NCBI GenBank assembly: GCA_944363005.1
Contig: CALVTV010000064.1
Span: forward strand, 1-7,567
Source of the DNA: an uncultured Clostridia bacterium
GTDB taxonomy: Bacteria; Bacillota; Clostridia; Christensenellales; Aristaeellaceae
Direction of reading: 5' to 3'
DNA: 7,567 bases
Shown here: one piece after another, positions 1 through 6,756 of the stretch
Layout of the letters: the number at the start of each line of letters is the position of its first letter
How positions within the stretch are numbered: the stretch's first letter is position 1
Notes under the pieces: model-generated
Database searches by the model: none
What the model was told of the DNA's origin: nothing
Seen by the model: only the letters and a program-made list of their open reading frames with translations
Position numbers and translations under genes: made by a program

Positions 1-676
1 ATCGCAGCCAGCGGAAGTTGTTGGTCGAGGCCAGGTAAAAGATGACCGGGGTCACGGCGGCAATCGCCAATCCACCCATCAAAAACAGCCACTTGATCTC
101 AAAGCCGGAGGTAAAGAGCAACATCACAAATATAACGCAAAAGACCATCAGCGTGCCGATATCCGGCTGCGCCGCAATCAGAAGCGCAGGTAAACCAAAG
201 TGCAAACAGATATAGACAAAATAGCGGAAATTGGGGATCGCCTTGTCGTGATGCCGTGTCAGCGCCTTGGAAAGCGTGATGATGAGTGCCAATTTGGCCA
301 ATTCCGAAGGCTGGAACGTGCGGTCCAGCAATTGGAAGCATCCTGCCATACCGTTGATCTTGGCGGTCGTCAACACGACGCCAAGAAGCAGAATATCTAC
401 GGCATAGATGACGGGCCACAGACGGCCAATGATGTCGTAACGGACCGTCATGATGATGGCGATGACCACCATGCTCACGATGACCCAAATCAACTGCAAA
501 CGGCCGTTTGCAGCGTCCATGACGAGCTGCTGAAGGGAACGGTCCGATCCCAGATTGGGGTTATAATTGGCTATGGTGATGGCCAACACGCCGTACAGGG
601 CCAGCATATAACTGGCAATCAGGAGTGGCCAGTCAAAATGCTCTTTGGCCAATCGGTTATTATAGTGATCGCGCAT
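1..676 (-). CDS. rodA: RodA, SEDS-family peptidoglycan glycosyltransferase (5' part; 3' end beyond left edge)
   Basis: RodA is the membrane glycosyltransferase that polymerises lipid II into glycan strands for side-wall growth, working with PBP2. The frame opens at ATG 676 and stays open to the left edge: 225 codons are present and the C-terminal part is missing. The start has a clear GGAGAA (683-688) six bases upstream. Family evidence: the SEDS signature QPSELAK at residues 122-128 and QPDIGT at 170-175, with hydrophobic segments at about 15-36, 62-77, 85-103, 126-136, 151-169, 176-189 and 194-216. The catalytic Asp of the large extracellular loop lies outside the window. Odd point: the segment before QPSE, usually G-A-x-R-W, reads GMAGCF (109-114). 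The gene starts 35 bp after the MinD-like gene. FtsW or SpoVE are alternatives within the family, but the mreBCD-PBP2 context favours RodA. Confidence 0.93.
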   Translation of the reverse strand, partial: MRDHYNNRLAKEHFDWPLLIASYMLALYGVLAITIANYNPNLGSDRSLQQLVMDAANGRLQLIWVIVSMVVIAIIMTVRYDIIGRLWPVIYAVDILLLGVVLTTAKINGMAGCFQLLDRTFQPSELAKLALIITLSKALTRHHDKAIPNFRYFVYICLHFGLPALLIAAQPDIGTLMVFCVIFVMLLFTSGFEIKWLFLMGGLAIAAVTPVIFYLASTNNFRWLR

Positions 677-711
677 GATATATTCTCCAAAGTCCGGACG
701 TTCCCGGCAGT

Positions 712-1419
712 TTACGCTCGGTTGAGCAGTTGCGTGGCAATTCGGGAAATTTCGCTGAAGGCGGGTCCGATCCCGCCGGGCAAACGCCCCGGCCTCACGC
801 CCAGCGCCAACGCATCGTCTTCGGGGATCACCCCAAGCAAGGCCGTATCCAAAACCATCGCGACGGCACTGGGATCCATCTGAATTCCACGCTTGCGAAA
901 ATCCTTTCGGGCACGGTTGACCACGATGGATTCCGCCGCGTCCGAGCGACCCGTGCGCCGGAGCAACCGCTCCACTGCGCGCACGGATGCATCGTCGGGC
1001 CGCGTCACGTAAATCAGTTCATCCCCCTGCCGGAGCAATCCATTGCCAAGGGTCATATTGCCGGTAGGCAAGTCGAGGACCAGAATATCGCACATGGAGC
1101 CGAGCGCCAGGATCACCCCGGATAATTCCGACAACGCCGTCCCTTCATATAGGGAAGCGCTTGCCAACCGAAGTCCAGCACAGTTAGGCACCGGATACAG
1201 TGCGGCTTCCAAGCTGACTTCGCCGCTTGCGACATCAGCCATGTCCAAAACGATGACGCTCTCCATGCCCAAAGCCAGATCAACGGCGTGCGACAAGCCG
1301 GATGCATCCAACAAAATGACCTGCTTTTTGGCCTTCGCAGCGCTGACAGCCAGCGACAGCGCCAGCATAGTCTTCCCTACGCCGCCACTTCCGGAACAGA
1401 CGGCCCATATTCTGGACAT
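712..1419 (-). CDS. MinD-like P-loop ATPase lacking key hydrolysis residues
   Basis: A 235-residue SIMIBI-class ATPase related to MinD, the membrane-associated ATPase that positions the division site. It aligns with E. coli MinD residue for residue over the first ~50 positions: P-loop SGSGGVGKT at 9-17, D38, then D47-L48 and G51. LDLPTG at 115-120 is the Walker B-like Asp, and GVIPED at 196-201 matches the MinD C-terminal signature. Three things differ. The signature Lys11 is Ser (AGT, 1387-1389). Asp40 is Ser (TCC, 1300-1302). The protein ends at LLNRA with no amphipathic membrane-targeting helix, against about 270 residues in E. coli MinD. ATP binding through K16 and T17 may persist, while dimer-dependent hydrolysis and membrane binding are doubtful. 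Start ATG 1419 has AGGGGG (1425-1430) five bases upstream. It lies 19 bp after PBP2 and before rodA, the usual place of minCDE in Clostridia; no minC or minE is present here. A CpaE/TadZ-like or other ParA-family assignment is possible but less well supported. Confidence 0.88.
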   Translation of the reverse strand: MSRIWAVCSGSGGVGKTMLALSLAVSAAKAKKQVILLDASGLSHAVDLALGMESVIVLDMADVASGEVSLEAALYPVPNCAGLRLASASLYEGTALSELSGVILALGSMCDILVLDLPTGNMTLGNGLLRQGDELIYVTRPDDASVRAVERLLRRTGRSDAAESIVVNRARKDFRKRGIQMDPSAVAMVLDTALLGVIPEDDALALGVRPGRLPGGIGPAFSEISRIATQLLNRA

Positions 1420-1438
1420 GGTTACCCCCTTCTTCGCA

Positions 1439-3925
1439 TCAATATGCCAGCGAGTTGGACGGCGCCATGAAGTCTTCCGTCTGAATCAGCCGCTGATCCA
1501 TGTAATATTCGAGAATGTCACGAACAGCCGGAGAACAGTGCGAACCGCTGTATCCGTTCGGGATGTACACCACGACGGCGATCTCCGGATCATCGTACGG
1601 CGCAAAGGCCACCATCCACGCGTTGTTTTCCACGTCCAGTTCCGTCTTTTCAGCCGTACCGGTTTTCGCGCCAATTTCATTGGAGTAGGAGAAATCGCGG
1701 AAGTATTTTTCAGCCGTACCGCCGCCTTCCGCGTCAACCACGCCATGCATTCCTTCGCGAATGGCCGCCAGGTATTCATCCGGGCAATCCAGCTGGGAAG
1801 CCAGAATCGGCGTGCTCTGGCTGATCACCTCGCCATCCGGCGAGATGATGGAGTCGATCAGCCGCAAATCGTACACGTCGCCGCCGTTGGCAATCGCCGC
1901 CACATAACGCGCCAGCGCAACCGGGGTAACCGCCGTGATGGACTGTCCGACCGCGCACATGATCGCTTCCGAACCGCCCCACTTAATCTCGTTGAGCATA
2001 ATGTACGTATCACCAGCGACGATCTGCAAGTAAACCAATTCGCGAGGCATATCCAGTTCTTCCATCAAAATCGTACGGATTTCCGGAAGCCAGTCGCCCT
2101 GATTGTAATCGACCGCCATGTCCATCAGGCGCTTGACGCACTTGTCGAGCTTTTCCTCTTCGAACGTCATGCCATAGTCCTCGCCGACAGATACGAGGTG
2201 CTTCTTAATGTTGTTAAACACGATCGTCGGACGCCAGGTCGCCTGTTCGGCGGCGCTGATGGCCTTGTTCTTATCATAGAGGGTGGTCTGACTGCCCACA
2301 TAGCCCTGCAATTCGCCCGGCAGATCGATACCCGTTTTGGTGGTCAGGCCATACAAGGCCGCAGTTTTATAGAGCTGATTGTCTGTGTTTTCGTACAGAC
2401 GCGATCCCACGGTATAAAAGAAGTAGTTGCACGAGTGGGACAATCCGAGCTGAACCGTCTGATCGGCATGCTGCGACAGCCGGTTCTGATTGAGCCAGCA
2501 TCGCGGCGGATTTGTCGTATCGTATTTGGTAAAGCGGCCTTCATCGCTGATGGTCTCCGTCAGCGCGAGCTGCCCGGTCATCAAGCCGGCCGTCGCCGTC
2601 ACCATCTTGAAGATGGAACCCGGCGTATCGCGCGAACCGATGGCGTAGTTCACCAGCGGATTGCGCGTATCCAGCAGGATATCCGCAGCCGCGTCGCCGC
2701 CGACAATGAAGGCGTTCGGATCATAGGGCGGATAACTCGCCAACGCAAGCACACGCCCCTCCATGTCGATCACCACAACGGCGCCCTTTTCTGCCAGCTT
2801 GATCGGATCCGACTCGAAATCGCGTGTCGTACCCTGAAGGACTTCCTTGTTGGTGTCCAGCCATGTGTCGTTGTTGAGCAGTTCTTCCTGCGTATTGCGG
2901 ATTTCCTCGATGTTGTCTTCCAGAGCTTGCTCCACAACGCGCTGGAGATTCGAGTCAATGGTCAGTTTGATGTTGTTGCCATCCGTAGCTTCCGTCGTGG
3001 AGAGCGTGCGGCTGACCGCACCGTAACGGTCGATCTCCACGATGCGTTTGCCCTTGCGCTGCGTCGTGTTGGGCGTCAGCCAATCTTCCATGGTCTTTTC
3101 CACGCCGTCCAACCCAATCAGGTCGGACAGGGAATATCCCTTGGGCTGATACGACTCGTAGTACGTGTCGTAATTCTGAATCTTGCCGATATAGCCAATC
3201 ACATGGCAGGCAAGCGTATTGTTGGGATATACGCGCTGCGCGCTGACGGAAACGGTGATACCGTCCAGCGACAATGCCTTGGCTTCCACTTCAATGACAG
3301 TTTCCCAGCTCACGTTCGAAGCAATCGTCACAGGCTGAGAAAGAAACGCATTGTTCTGCATGGTCTCCCATACGCCAAGAACCTGGATTTTCTTTTCCAA
3401 ACTCAATGTATCCGGAACCTTGTAGTTGGAACACAGACGGGAAAACAGCTCCTGCTGCTCAACGCTGGAAACATAGAAGTTGCTGCGCCACATCTTCTCG
3501 CGTGCATCCTGCTGAGACTGCGTATAATCATTGTTGTTCCACGTAAAAATCCAAAGGCCGGTCATTTCGTCCTGTTTCAGAGAAAAGGACGTATCCAGTT
3601 TTCCGCCGTTGCGTTCTACGATATCGATGACATCGATGATCGCCTGCGTGTAGCCTTCGATGGCCGCCGATCCCTCGTTGGGGTCGCGATAAAACTGGAT
3701 GTTGTAGATTTGCTTGTCATAGGCAAGCGTCAGCGAATTGACATCCATGATCGTGCCGCGCCGGCCTTGGCTGGTGATCGTCTTTGTCTTTTTACTCTCA
3801 GCCGACGCCGCATTGGCTTCGTAGTCACGGATCTGCAAATTATAGAGCTGCACGATCAAGACCAGAAACAACACCGCAATAAAACCGGCAAGAAAGCGAT
3901 ATCGCCCAAGATACTTCTTTTTCAC
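1439..3925 (-). CDS. mrdA: Penicillin-binding protein 2 (class B PBP, elongasome transpeptidase)
   Basis: An 828-residue D,D-transpeptidase that cross-links peptidoglycan made by RodA. Numbered from the GTG start: a basic N-terminus, one membrane anchor at about 10-28, and the class B dimerisation/pedestal domain beginning with GRRGTIMD (54-61) and including GLDGVEKTMEDWL (271-283). The transpeptidase domain has SIFK (436-439, active-site Ser), SCN (498-500) and KTGT (754-757); all three penicillin-binding motifs are intact. Between GIDLPGE (~532-538) and GQS (660-662) about 120 residues occur where E. coli PBP2 has about 45, a charged, probably helical insertion. Start choice: the frame can open upstream at TTG 3952, overlapping the mreD stop, but GTG 3925 has a strong GGAGGAG nine bases upstream and gives a normal short cytoplasmic tail. 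The stop TGA is 19 bp before the MinD-like gene. SpoVD/FtsI-type alternatives are unlikely in this neighbourhood. Confidence 0.96.
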   Translation of the reverse strand: MKKKYLGRYRFLAGFIAVLFLVLIVQLYNLQIRDYEANAASAESKKTKTITSQGRRGTIMDVNSLTLAYDKQIYNIQFYRDPNEGSAAIEGYTQAIIDVIDIVERNGGKLDTSFSLKQDEMTGLWIFTWNNNDYTQSQQDAREKMWRSNFYVSSVEQQELFSRLCSNYKVPDTLSLEKKIQVLGVWETMQNNAFLSQPVTIASNVSWETVIEVEAKALSLDGITVSVSAQRVYPNNTLACHVIGYIGKIQNYDTYYESYQPKGYSLSDLIGLDGVEKTMEDWLTPNTTQRKGKRIVEIDRYGAVSRTLSTTEATDGNNIKLTIDSNLQRVVEQALEDNIEEIRNTQEELLNNDTWLDTNKEVLQGTTRDFESDPIKLAEKGAVVVIDMEGRVLALASYPPYDPNAFIVGGDAAADILLDTRNPLVNYAIGSRDTPGSIFKMVTATAGLMTGQLALTETISDEGRFTKYDTTNPPRCWLNQNRLSQHADQTVQLGLSHSCNYFFYTVGSRLYENTDNQLYKTAALYGLTTKTGIDLPGELQGYVGSQTTLYDKNKAISAAEQATWRPTIVFNNIKKHLVSVGEDYGMTFEEEKLDKCVKRLMDMAVDYNQGDWLPEIRTILMEELDMPRELVYLQIVAGDTYIMLNEIKWGGSEAIMCAVGQSITAVTPVALARYVAAIANGGDVYDLRLIDSIISPDGEVISQSTPILASQLDCPDEYLAAIREGMHGVVDAEGGGTAEKYFRDFSYSNEIGAKTGTAEKTELDVENNAWMVAFAPYDDPEIAVVVYIPNGYSGSHCSPAVRDILEYYMDQRLIQTEDFMAPSNSLAY

Positions 3926-3934
3926 GGAATCTGA

Positions 3935-3941
3935 CTCCTCC
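3935..3941 (-). promoter_or_regulatory. Shine-Dalgarno that sets the PBP2 start
   Basis: Read on the minus strand, GGAGGAG lies nine bases before GTG 3925. The alternative TTG at 3952 has only a weak CAGGG directly against it. This site is the main reason for choosing the shorter 828-residue PBP2. It lies just downstream of the mreD stop, so translation would re-initiate after about 23 bases. Confidence 0.75.
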
Positions 3942-3948
3942 AAATCGA

Positions 3949-4506
3949 TCAACCCTGTTTTTCTGTAGCGTCGGATTCGTCGACGAGATCATTCTTTTTG
4001 CGAAGATGGAAATGTTTGTTCATGATGGGCTTGATCATAAACGATCCGGGCGTAATGAGCAGCGCGCTGTATCCCGCGCAGAGCAATGCGCGCAAAACCG
4101 TCACGATGCTCTGCTCTGATCCGATCAGGAACAAGTATCCGATATTCAGCACTTCCCGTATGAGCACCAACGCAAAACAGATGAGCGTCATCACCAAATC
4201 GCTTTTGTGTTTCAGTTTGGAGAGTCTTCCGTCCAAGTACCCCCGCATCTTTGGTGCAATATATCCCAGAAATGTATAGGCAATGAGATTGAGAGCCAAT
4301 ACATAGCCCACGCTCGCGTCGTACAGGAGCGCCATGACGGATCCCGTACAGAATCCGCCATAGCTGCCCGTATACGATGTGATCAGCACCAGGGTCACGA
4401 TCATCAGATCGGGCGCAACACCCGCAATCCGGATATAACCAACCAGGGTCGTCTGTGCGACGCAGGCGATCACAGCCACCAGCATCAACCTCAAGGCTTT
4501 AGACAT
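3949..4506 (-). CDS. mreD: MreD, integral membrane rod-shape protein
   Basis: A 185-residue polytopic membrane protein of the MreBCD complex that couples cytoplasmic MreB to MreC and the wall synthases. Hydrophobic segments lie at about 5-24, 33-48, 52-66, 69-84, 103-127 and 133-155. APDLMIV (31-37) and GSVMALLYDASVG (55-67) match the MreD pattern of PDL at the second helix followed by G-x-x-x-x-L-L-Y-D. The last ~25 residues are hydrophilic and charged, predicted cytoplasmic. Length is in the normal range of the family. Start ATG 4506 has GAGGTGAG (4512-4519) five bases upstream. It begins 21 bp after mreC, and the gene order is itself strong evidence, since MreD sequences diverge widely. 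Confidence 0.93.
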   Translation of the reverse strand: MSKALRLMLVAVIACVAQTTLVGYIRIAGVAPDLMIVTLVLITSYTGSYGGFCTGSVMALLYDASVGYVLALNLIAYTFLGYIAPKMRGYLDGRLSKLKHKSDLVMTLICFALVLIREVLNIGYLFLIGSEQSIVTVLRALLCAGYSALLITPGSFMIKPIMNKHFHLRKKNDLVDESDATEKQG

Positions 4507-4527
4507 GTTCTCTCACCTCGCACAGCA

Positions 4528-5700
4528 TCAAAAATCCTCCGGGAATCCCTCGTCATCCTCCCATTCATAGTCGATGTCCGTCTCTTCCGGGGCCACTTCC
4601 GGGGTGATTTCGGGGGTAGTTTCCGGCGTTGGCGTCACCTGAACATAGCGGTCAGCGGAATCCCCCATGGCCTCTTCATCGACAATGAACGTAACCTCGT
4701 CCGGCGCCGGAGTCGGCGTCACCCGTCCAGGCGCATCCGGAAGCGGAATAGGCGTCGAAGCATTGAGGCGATCCTCCTCAATCGTTGCCTGCGGTCTGGC
4801 TGTAGCCACCGGAGCGATGATGATCTCCGTGTTGTCGTAATTCTCCGGCATCTCTTCCACTTCCGCATAGTAGCGGAGCACGAGAACATTCTCAATGTGC
4901 TCAAAGTCCGCTGCGGGCTCGACAACGATGTAGTGTTTGTTATCCTCAATCGCGCGCGTGCTCTCGCGCACATACCCGATCAGCAATCCTTTGGGGAAGG
5001 ATACGCCAACGCCCGACGTAATCACGCGGTCACCCGGACGCGGCACGCTATCCGCGGAGAGGTAATACATGCGGCACAGCGGTTCTCCCGTGCTCCCCAG
5101 TGTGCCCTTGACCGCGCCCTGGTCACGGCTGCTCTCGATGAGGGCCGCAAGGCTGGCCTGATCGTCGATGACGGTGATGACTTTGGCCGTGGTATCAAAC
5201 ACCTCATATGTATAGCCAATCAAGCCTTCAGACGTGATGACGGCCATTTGCGTGTCCACACCGTCGTTTTTGCCTTTATTGATGGTGAACGTGGAATAAT
5301 AGTTGCCCGATTCGCTGGCGATCACCCGGGCAAGCAGGGGGTTCATGTCCGAACGCTCTTCATATTCACCAAGCAATGCACGCAACTGCGCGTTTTCCTC
5401 TTCCAGCTCCTCGTAAAGCAGGCTGCGAAGGATCAATTCATCGTTCTGCGCCTTGAGCTGGTTGTACTCATATTCGATGTTGCTTCTGAGCTTGAGTCGG
5501 TACAGATAATTGGAAATCTCCTGCGTAATGCGCGAAACAAACCCCTGGATGGGGGTAATCAACCCGGAAAGCGTGCTTTCCGGGGAGGCGAGCATACCGG
5601 TAGACTGGTGATAGATGGTCAACGCCATCAGCGCCAGAAGCACCAGAATAATTCCTCTTCGAATCAGCGCATACAGAAAAGGATGTTTTCTATTCTTCAT
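4528..5700 (-). CDS. mreC: MreC, rod-shape protein with long Thr/Pro-rich acidic C-terminal tail
   Basis: A 390-residue bitopic protein that scaffolds the elongasome outside the membrane and activates PBP2-RodA. It has a basic cytoplasmic N-terminus, one membrane helix at about 16-30, a coiled-coil stretch at ~67-115 rich in E, L, N and Q, and then the twin β-barrel domain to ~280. Typical sequences of that domain are INKGKNDGVD (140-149), GDRVITSGVG (223-232), FPKGLLIGYV (235-244) and IVVEPAADFEHIENVLVL (258-275). Most MreCs end near there. This one continues for about 110 residues with TPTPAP and TPTPETTPEITPEVAP, then a strongly acidic end (DIDYEWEDDEGFPEDF). Start ATG 5700 lies 23 bp after mreB with a moderate GGAAGG (5712-5717) eleven bases upstream. 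The identity is firm; the function of the tail is unknown. Confidence 0.96.
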   Translation of the reverse strand: MKNRKHPFLYALIRRGIILVLLALMALTIYHQSTGMLASPESTLSGLITPIQGFVSRITQEISNYLYRLKLRSNIEYEYNQLKAQNDELILRSLLYEELEEENAQLRALLGEYEERSDMNPLLARVIASESGNYYSTFTINKGKNDGVDTQMAVITSEGLIGYTYEVFDTTAKVITVIDDQASLAALIESSRDQGAVKGTLGSTGEPLCRMYYLSADSVPRPGDRVITSGVGVSFPKGLLIGYVRESTRAIEDNKHYIVVEPAADFEHIENVLVLRYYAEVEEMPENYDNTEIIIAPVATARPQATIEEDRLNASTPIPLPDAPGRVTPTPAPDEVTFIVDEEAMGDSADRYVQVTPTPETTPEITPEVAPEETDIDYEWEDDEGFPEDF

Positions 5701-5723
5701 CCATCGGCCAACCTTCCATTGTC

Positions 5724-6752
5724 TTAGGATTCTTTGCGGTTCATATTGCCAAGCATGTCAAAATGATCAGCCATATACCCCGCGCCAAGCGTTGTGCATT
5801 CCCCCGCATCCCTGGCAACGGAGACCGGCACACCGAACTCTGCCGCAATCATCGTATCCAGGTTGGGCAAGGCTGCGGAACCGCCCGTGAGAAAAATACC
5901 GTTTTGCAGGATATCCGCGGCCAGTTCCGGCGGAATTCGTCCCAGCACCCACTTGATGGCGCCAAGGATTTCCTTGAGTGTGTCCTGAATGGCCTCCGTG
6001 ACTTTGACCATATTGACATCGACCGTCAACGGCATGCCGGTTGCAATGTCGCGCCCTCGAACGACGGCCAGGTGCTCTAAATCACCTTCCGGCGCGCAGA
6101 CATCCGCCAGGTCAAACTTGAGTTGTTCGGCGACGCGGTCGGTAACCAGAATGCCGTGCTGTTTTTTGAGGTAGCCGGAAATCGCTTCGTCGATCTTCTT
6201 GCCCGCCACGCGGATGGAGTGAGAGAGCACGATGCCGCCCATGGAAACCAGCGCAACTTCCGTGGTTCCCCCTCCAATATCCACAACGAAGTTCCCCTGC
6301 GGTTCATAGACAGACAGGCCTGTCCCAAGCGCAGCCGCAAACGCCTGTTCTACCACGAAAATCTGGCGCGAGCCAATCTTTTCAAGCGCATTGATTACGG
6401 CGCTGTGCTCCACCTTGCTGACCTTGCTGGGCATGGTCACCACCACCCGAGGCCGCATGAAATGGCGCGTGCCAATGGCCTTGCTCACAAAATAGTGGAT
6501 CATGATCTGCGCCATCTCATAGTCAACGATGACGCCATCGCGCAGCGGGTGAACAATGCGAATATTGCCGGGTGAGCGTCCAATCAGTTCTTCCGCGCTG
6601 TCGCCAACCGCAATAATCTCCTTGGACTCCCCGCGCACGATCACAACGGAAGGTTCGTTGACGACAATTCCCCTGTTCTTTACATAGATTCGTGTGTTGT
6701 TCGTTCCGATATCCACAGCGATATCCGGAGTGCCGAGCTGAAACAATGCCAT
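5724..6752 (-). CDS. mreB: MreB, bacterial actin, with Gln at the usual catalytic Glu position
   Basis: A 342-residue actin-fold ATPase that forms membrane-bound filaments directing lateral wall synthesis. Motifs numbered from ATG 6752: phosphate-1 DIGTNNT (14-20), membrane-facing loop RHFMRPRVVV (~96-105), phosphate-2 DIGGGTTEVAL (158-168) and adenosine motif LTGGSA (288-293). The connect-1 segment, normally IEEPMAAAIG, is VEQAFAAALG here. The second Glu, which I recall as the hydrolysis residue (E. coli E143, Caulobacter E140), is therefore Gln136, codon CAG at 6345-6347. Thr163/164 of the DIGGGTT motif are kept. Start choice: a TTG at 6782 would overlap maf by 26 bp. ATG 6752 has AAGGAG ten bases upstream, gives the usual family length, and leaves a four-base gap after the maf stop. 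Mbl or MreBH paralogues are possible names, but the mreC-mreD neighbours favour MreB. Confidence 0.96.
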   Translation of the reverse strand: MALFQLGTPDIAVDIGTNNTRIYVKNRGIVVNEPSVVIVRGESKEIIAVGDSAEELIGRSPGNIRIVHPLRDGVIVDYEMAQIMIHYFVSKAIGTRHFMRPRVVVTMPSKVSKVEHSAVINALEKIGSRQIFVVEQAFAAALGTGLSVYEPQGNFVVDIGGGTTEVALVSMGGIVLSHSIRVAGKKIDEAISGYLKKQHGILVTDRVAEQLKFDLADVCAPEGDLEHLAVVRGRDIATGMPLTVDVNMVKVTEAIQDTLKEILGAIKWVLGRIPPELAADILQNGIFLTGGSAALPNLDTMIAAEFGVPVSVARDAGECTTLGAGYMADHFDMLGNMNRKES

Positions 6753-6756
6753 GTTT

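Noticed and set aside
99..488. 129-codon minus-strand frame
   Set aside because: It lies inside rodA in another frame and its translation is His/Arg-rich. The true rodA frame is open from 676 to the edge and contains the SEDS motifs.
692..699. Palindrome gtccggac in the gap before rodA
   Set aside because: It is only eight bases with no longer flanking symmetry or T-run, too short to call an operator or terminator.
200..883. 227-codon plus-strand frame
   Set aside because: It is antisense to rodA and the end of the MinD-like gene and has no recognisable features.
1645..1725. Short direct repeat tttttcagccgtacc / ttttcagccgtacc about 57 bp apart
   Set aside because: Both copies encode GTAEK in PBP2, one of them the KTGTAEK active-site motif. 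PBP2s commonly have a GTA before KTG, so this is coding similarity rather than a DNA element.
1043..3934. 963-codon plus-strand open frame as a gene
   Set aside because: It is antisense to a PBP2 with all three catalytic motifs, shows no recognisable domain, runs across two genes and an intergenic gap, and is explained by the absence of TTA, CTA and TCA codons in PBP2.
3926..3952. PBP2 start at TTG 3952
   Set aside because: It is open and in frame and overlaps the mreD stop, but has only a weak Shine-Dalgarno. GTG 3925 has GGAGGAG at good spacing.
4207..5727. 506-codon plus-strand open frame
   Set aside because: It is antisense to mreC and part of mreD, with a composition rich in Arg, His and Asp typical of mirrored frames, and no ribosome binding site or domain supports it.
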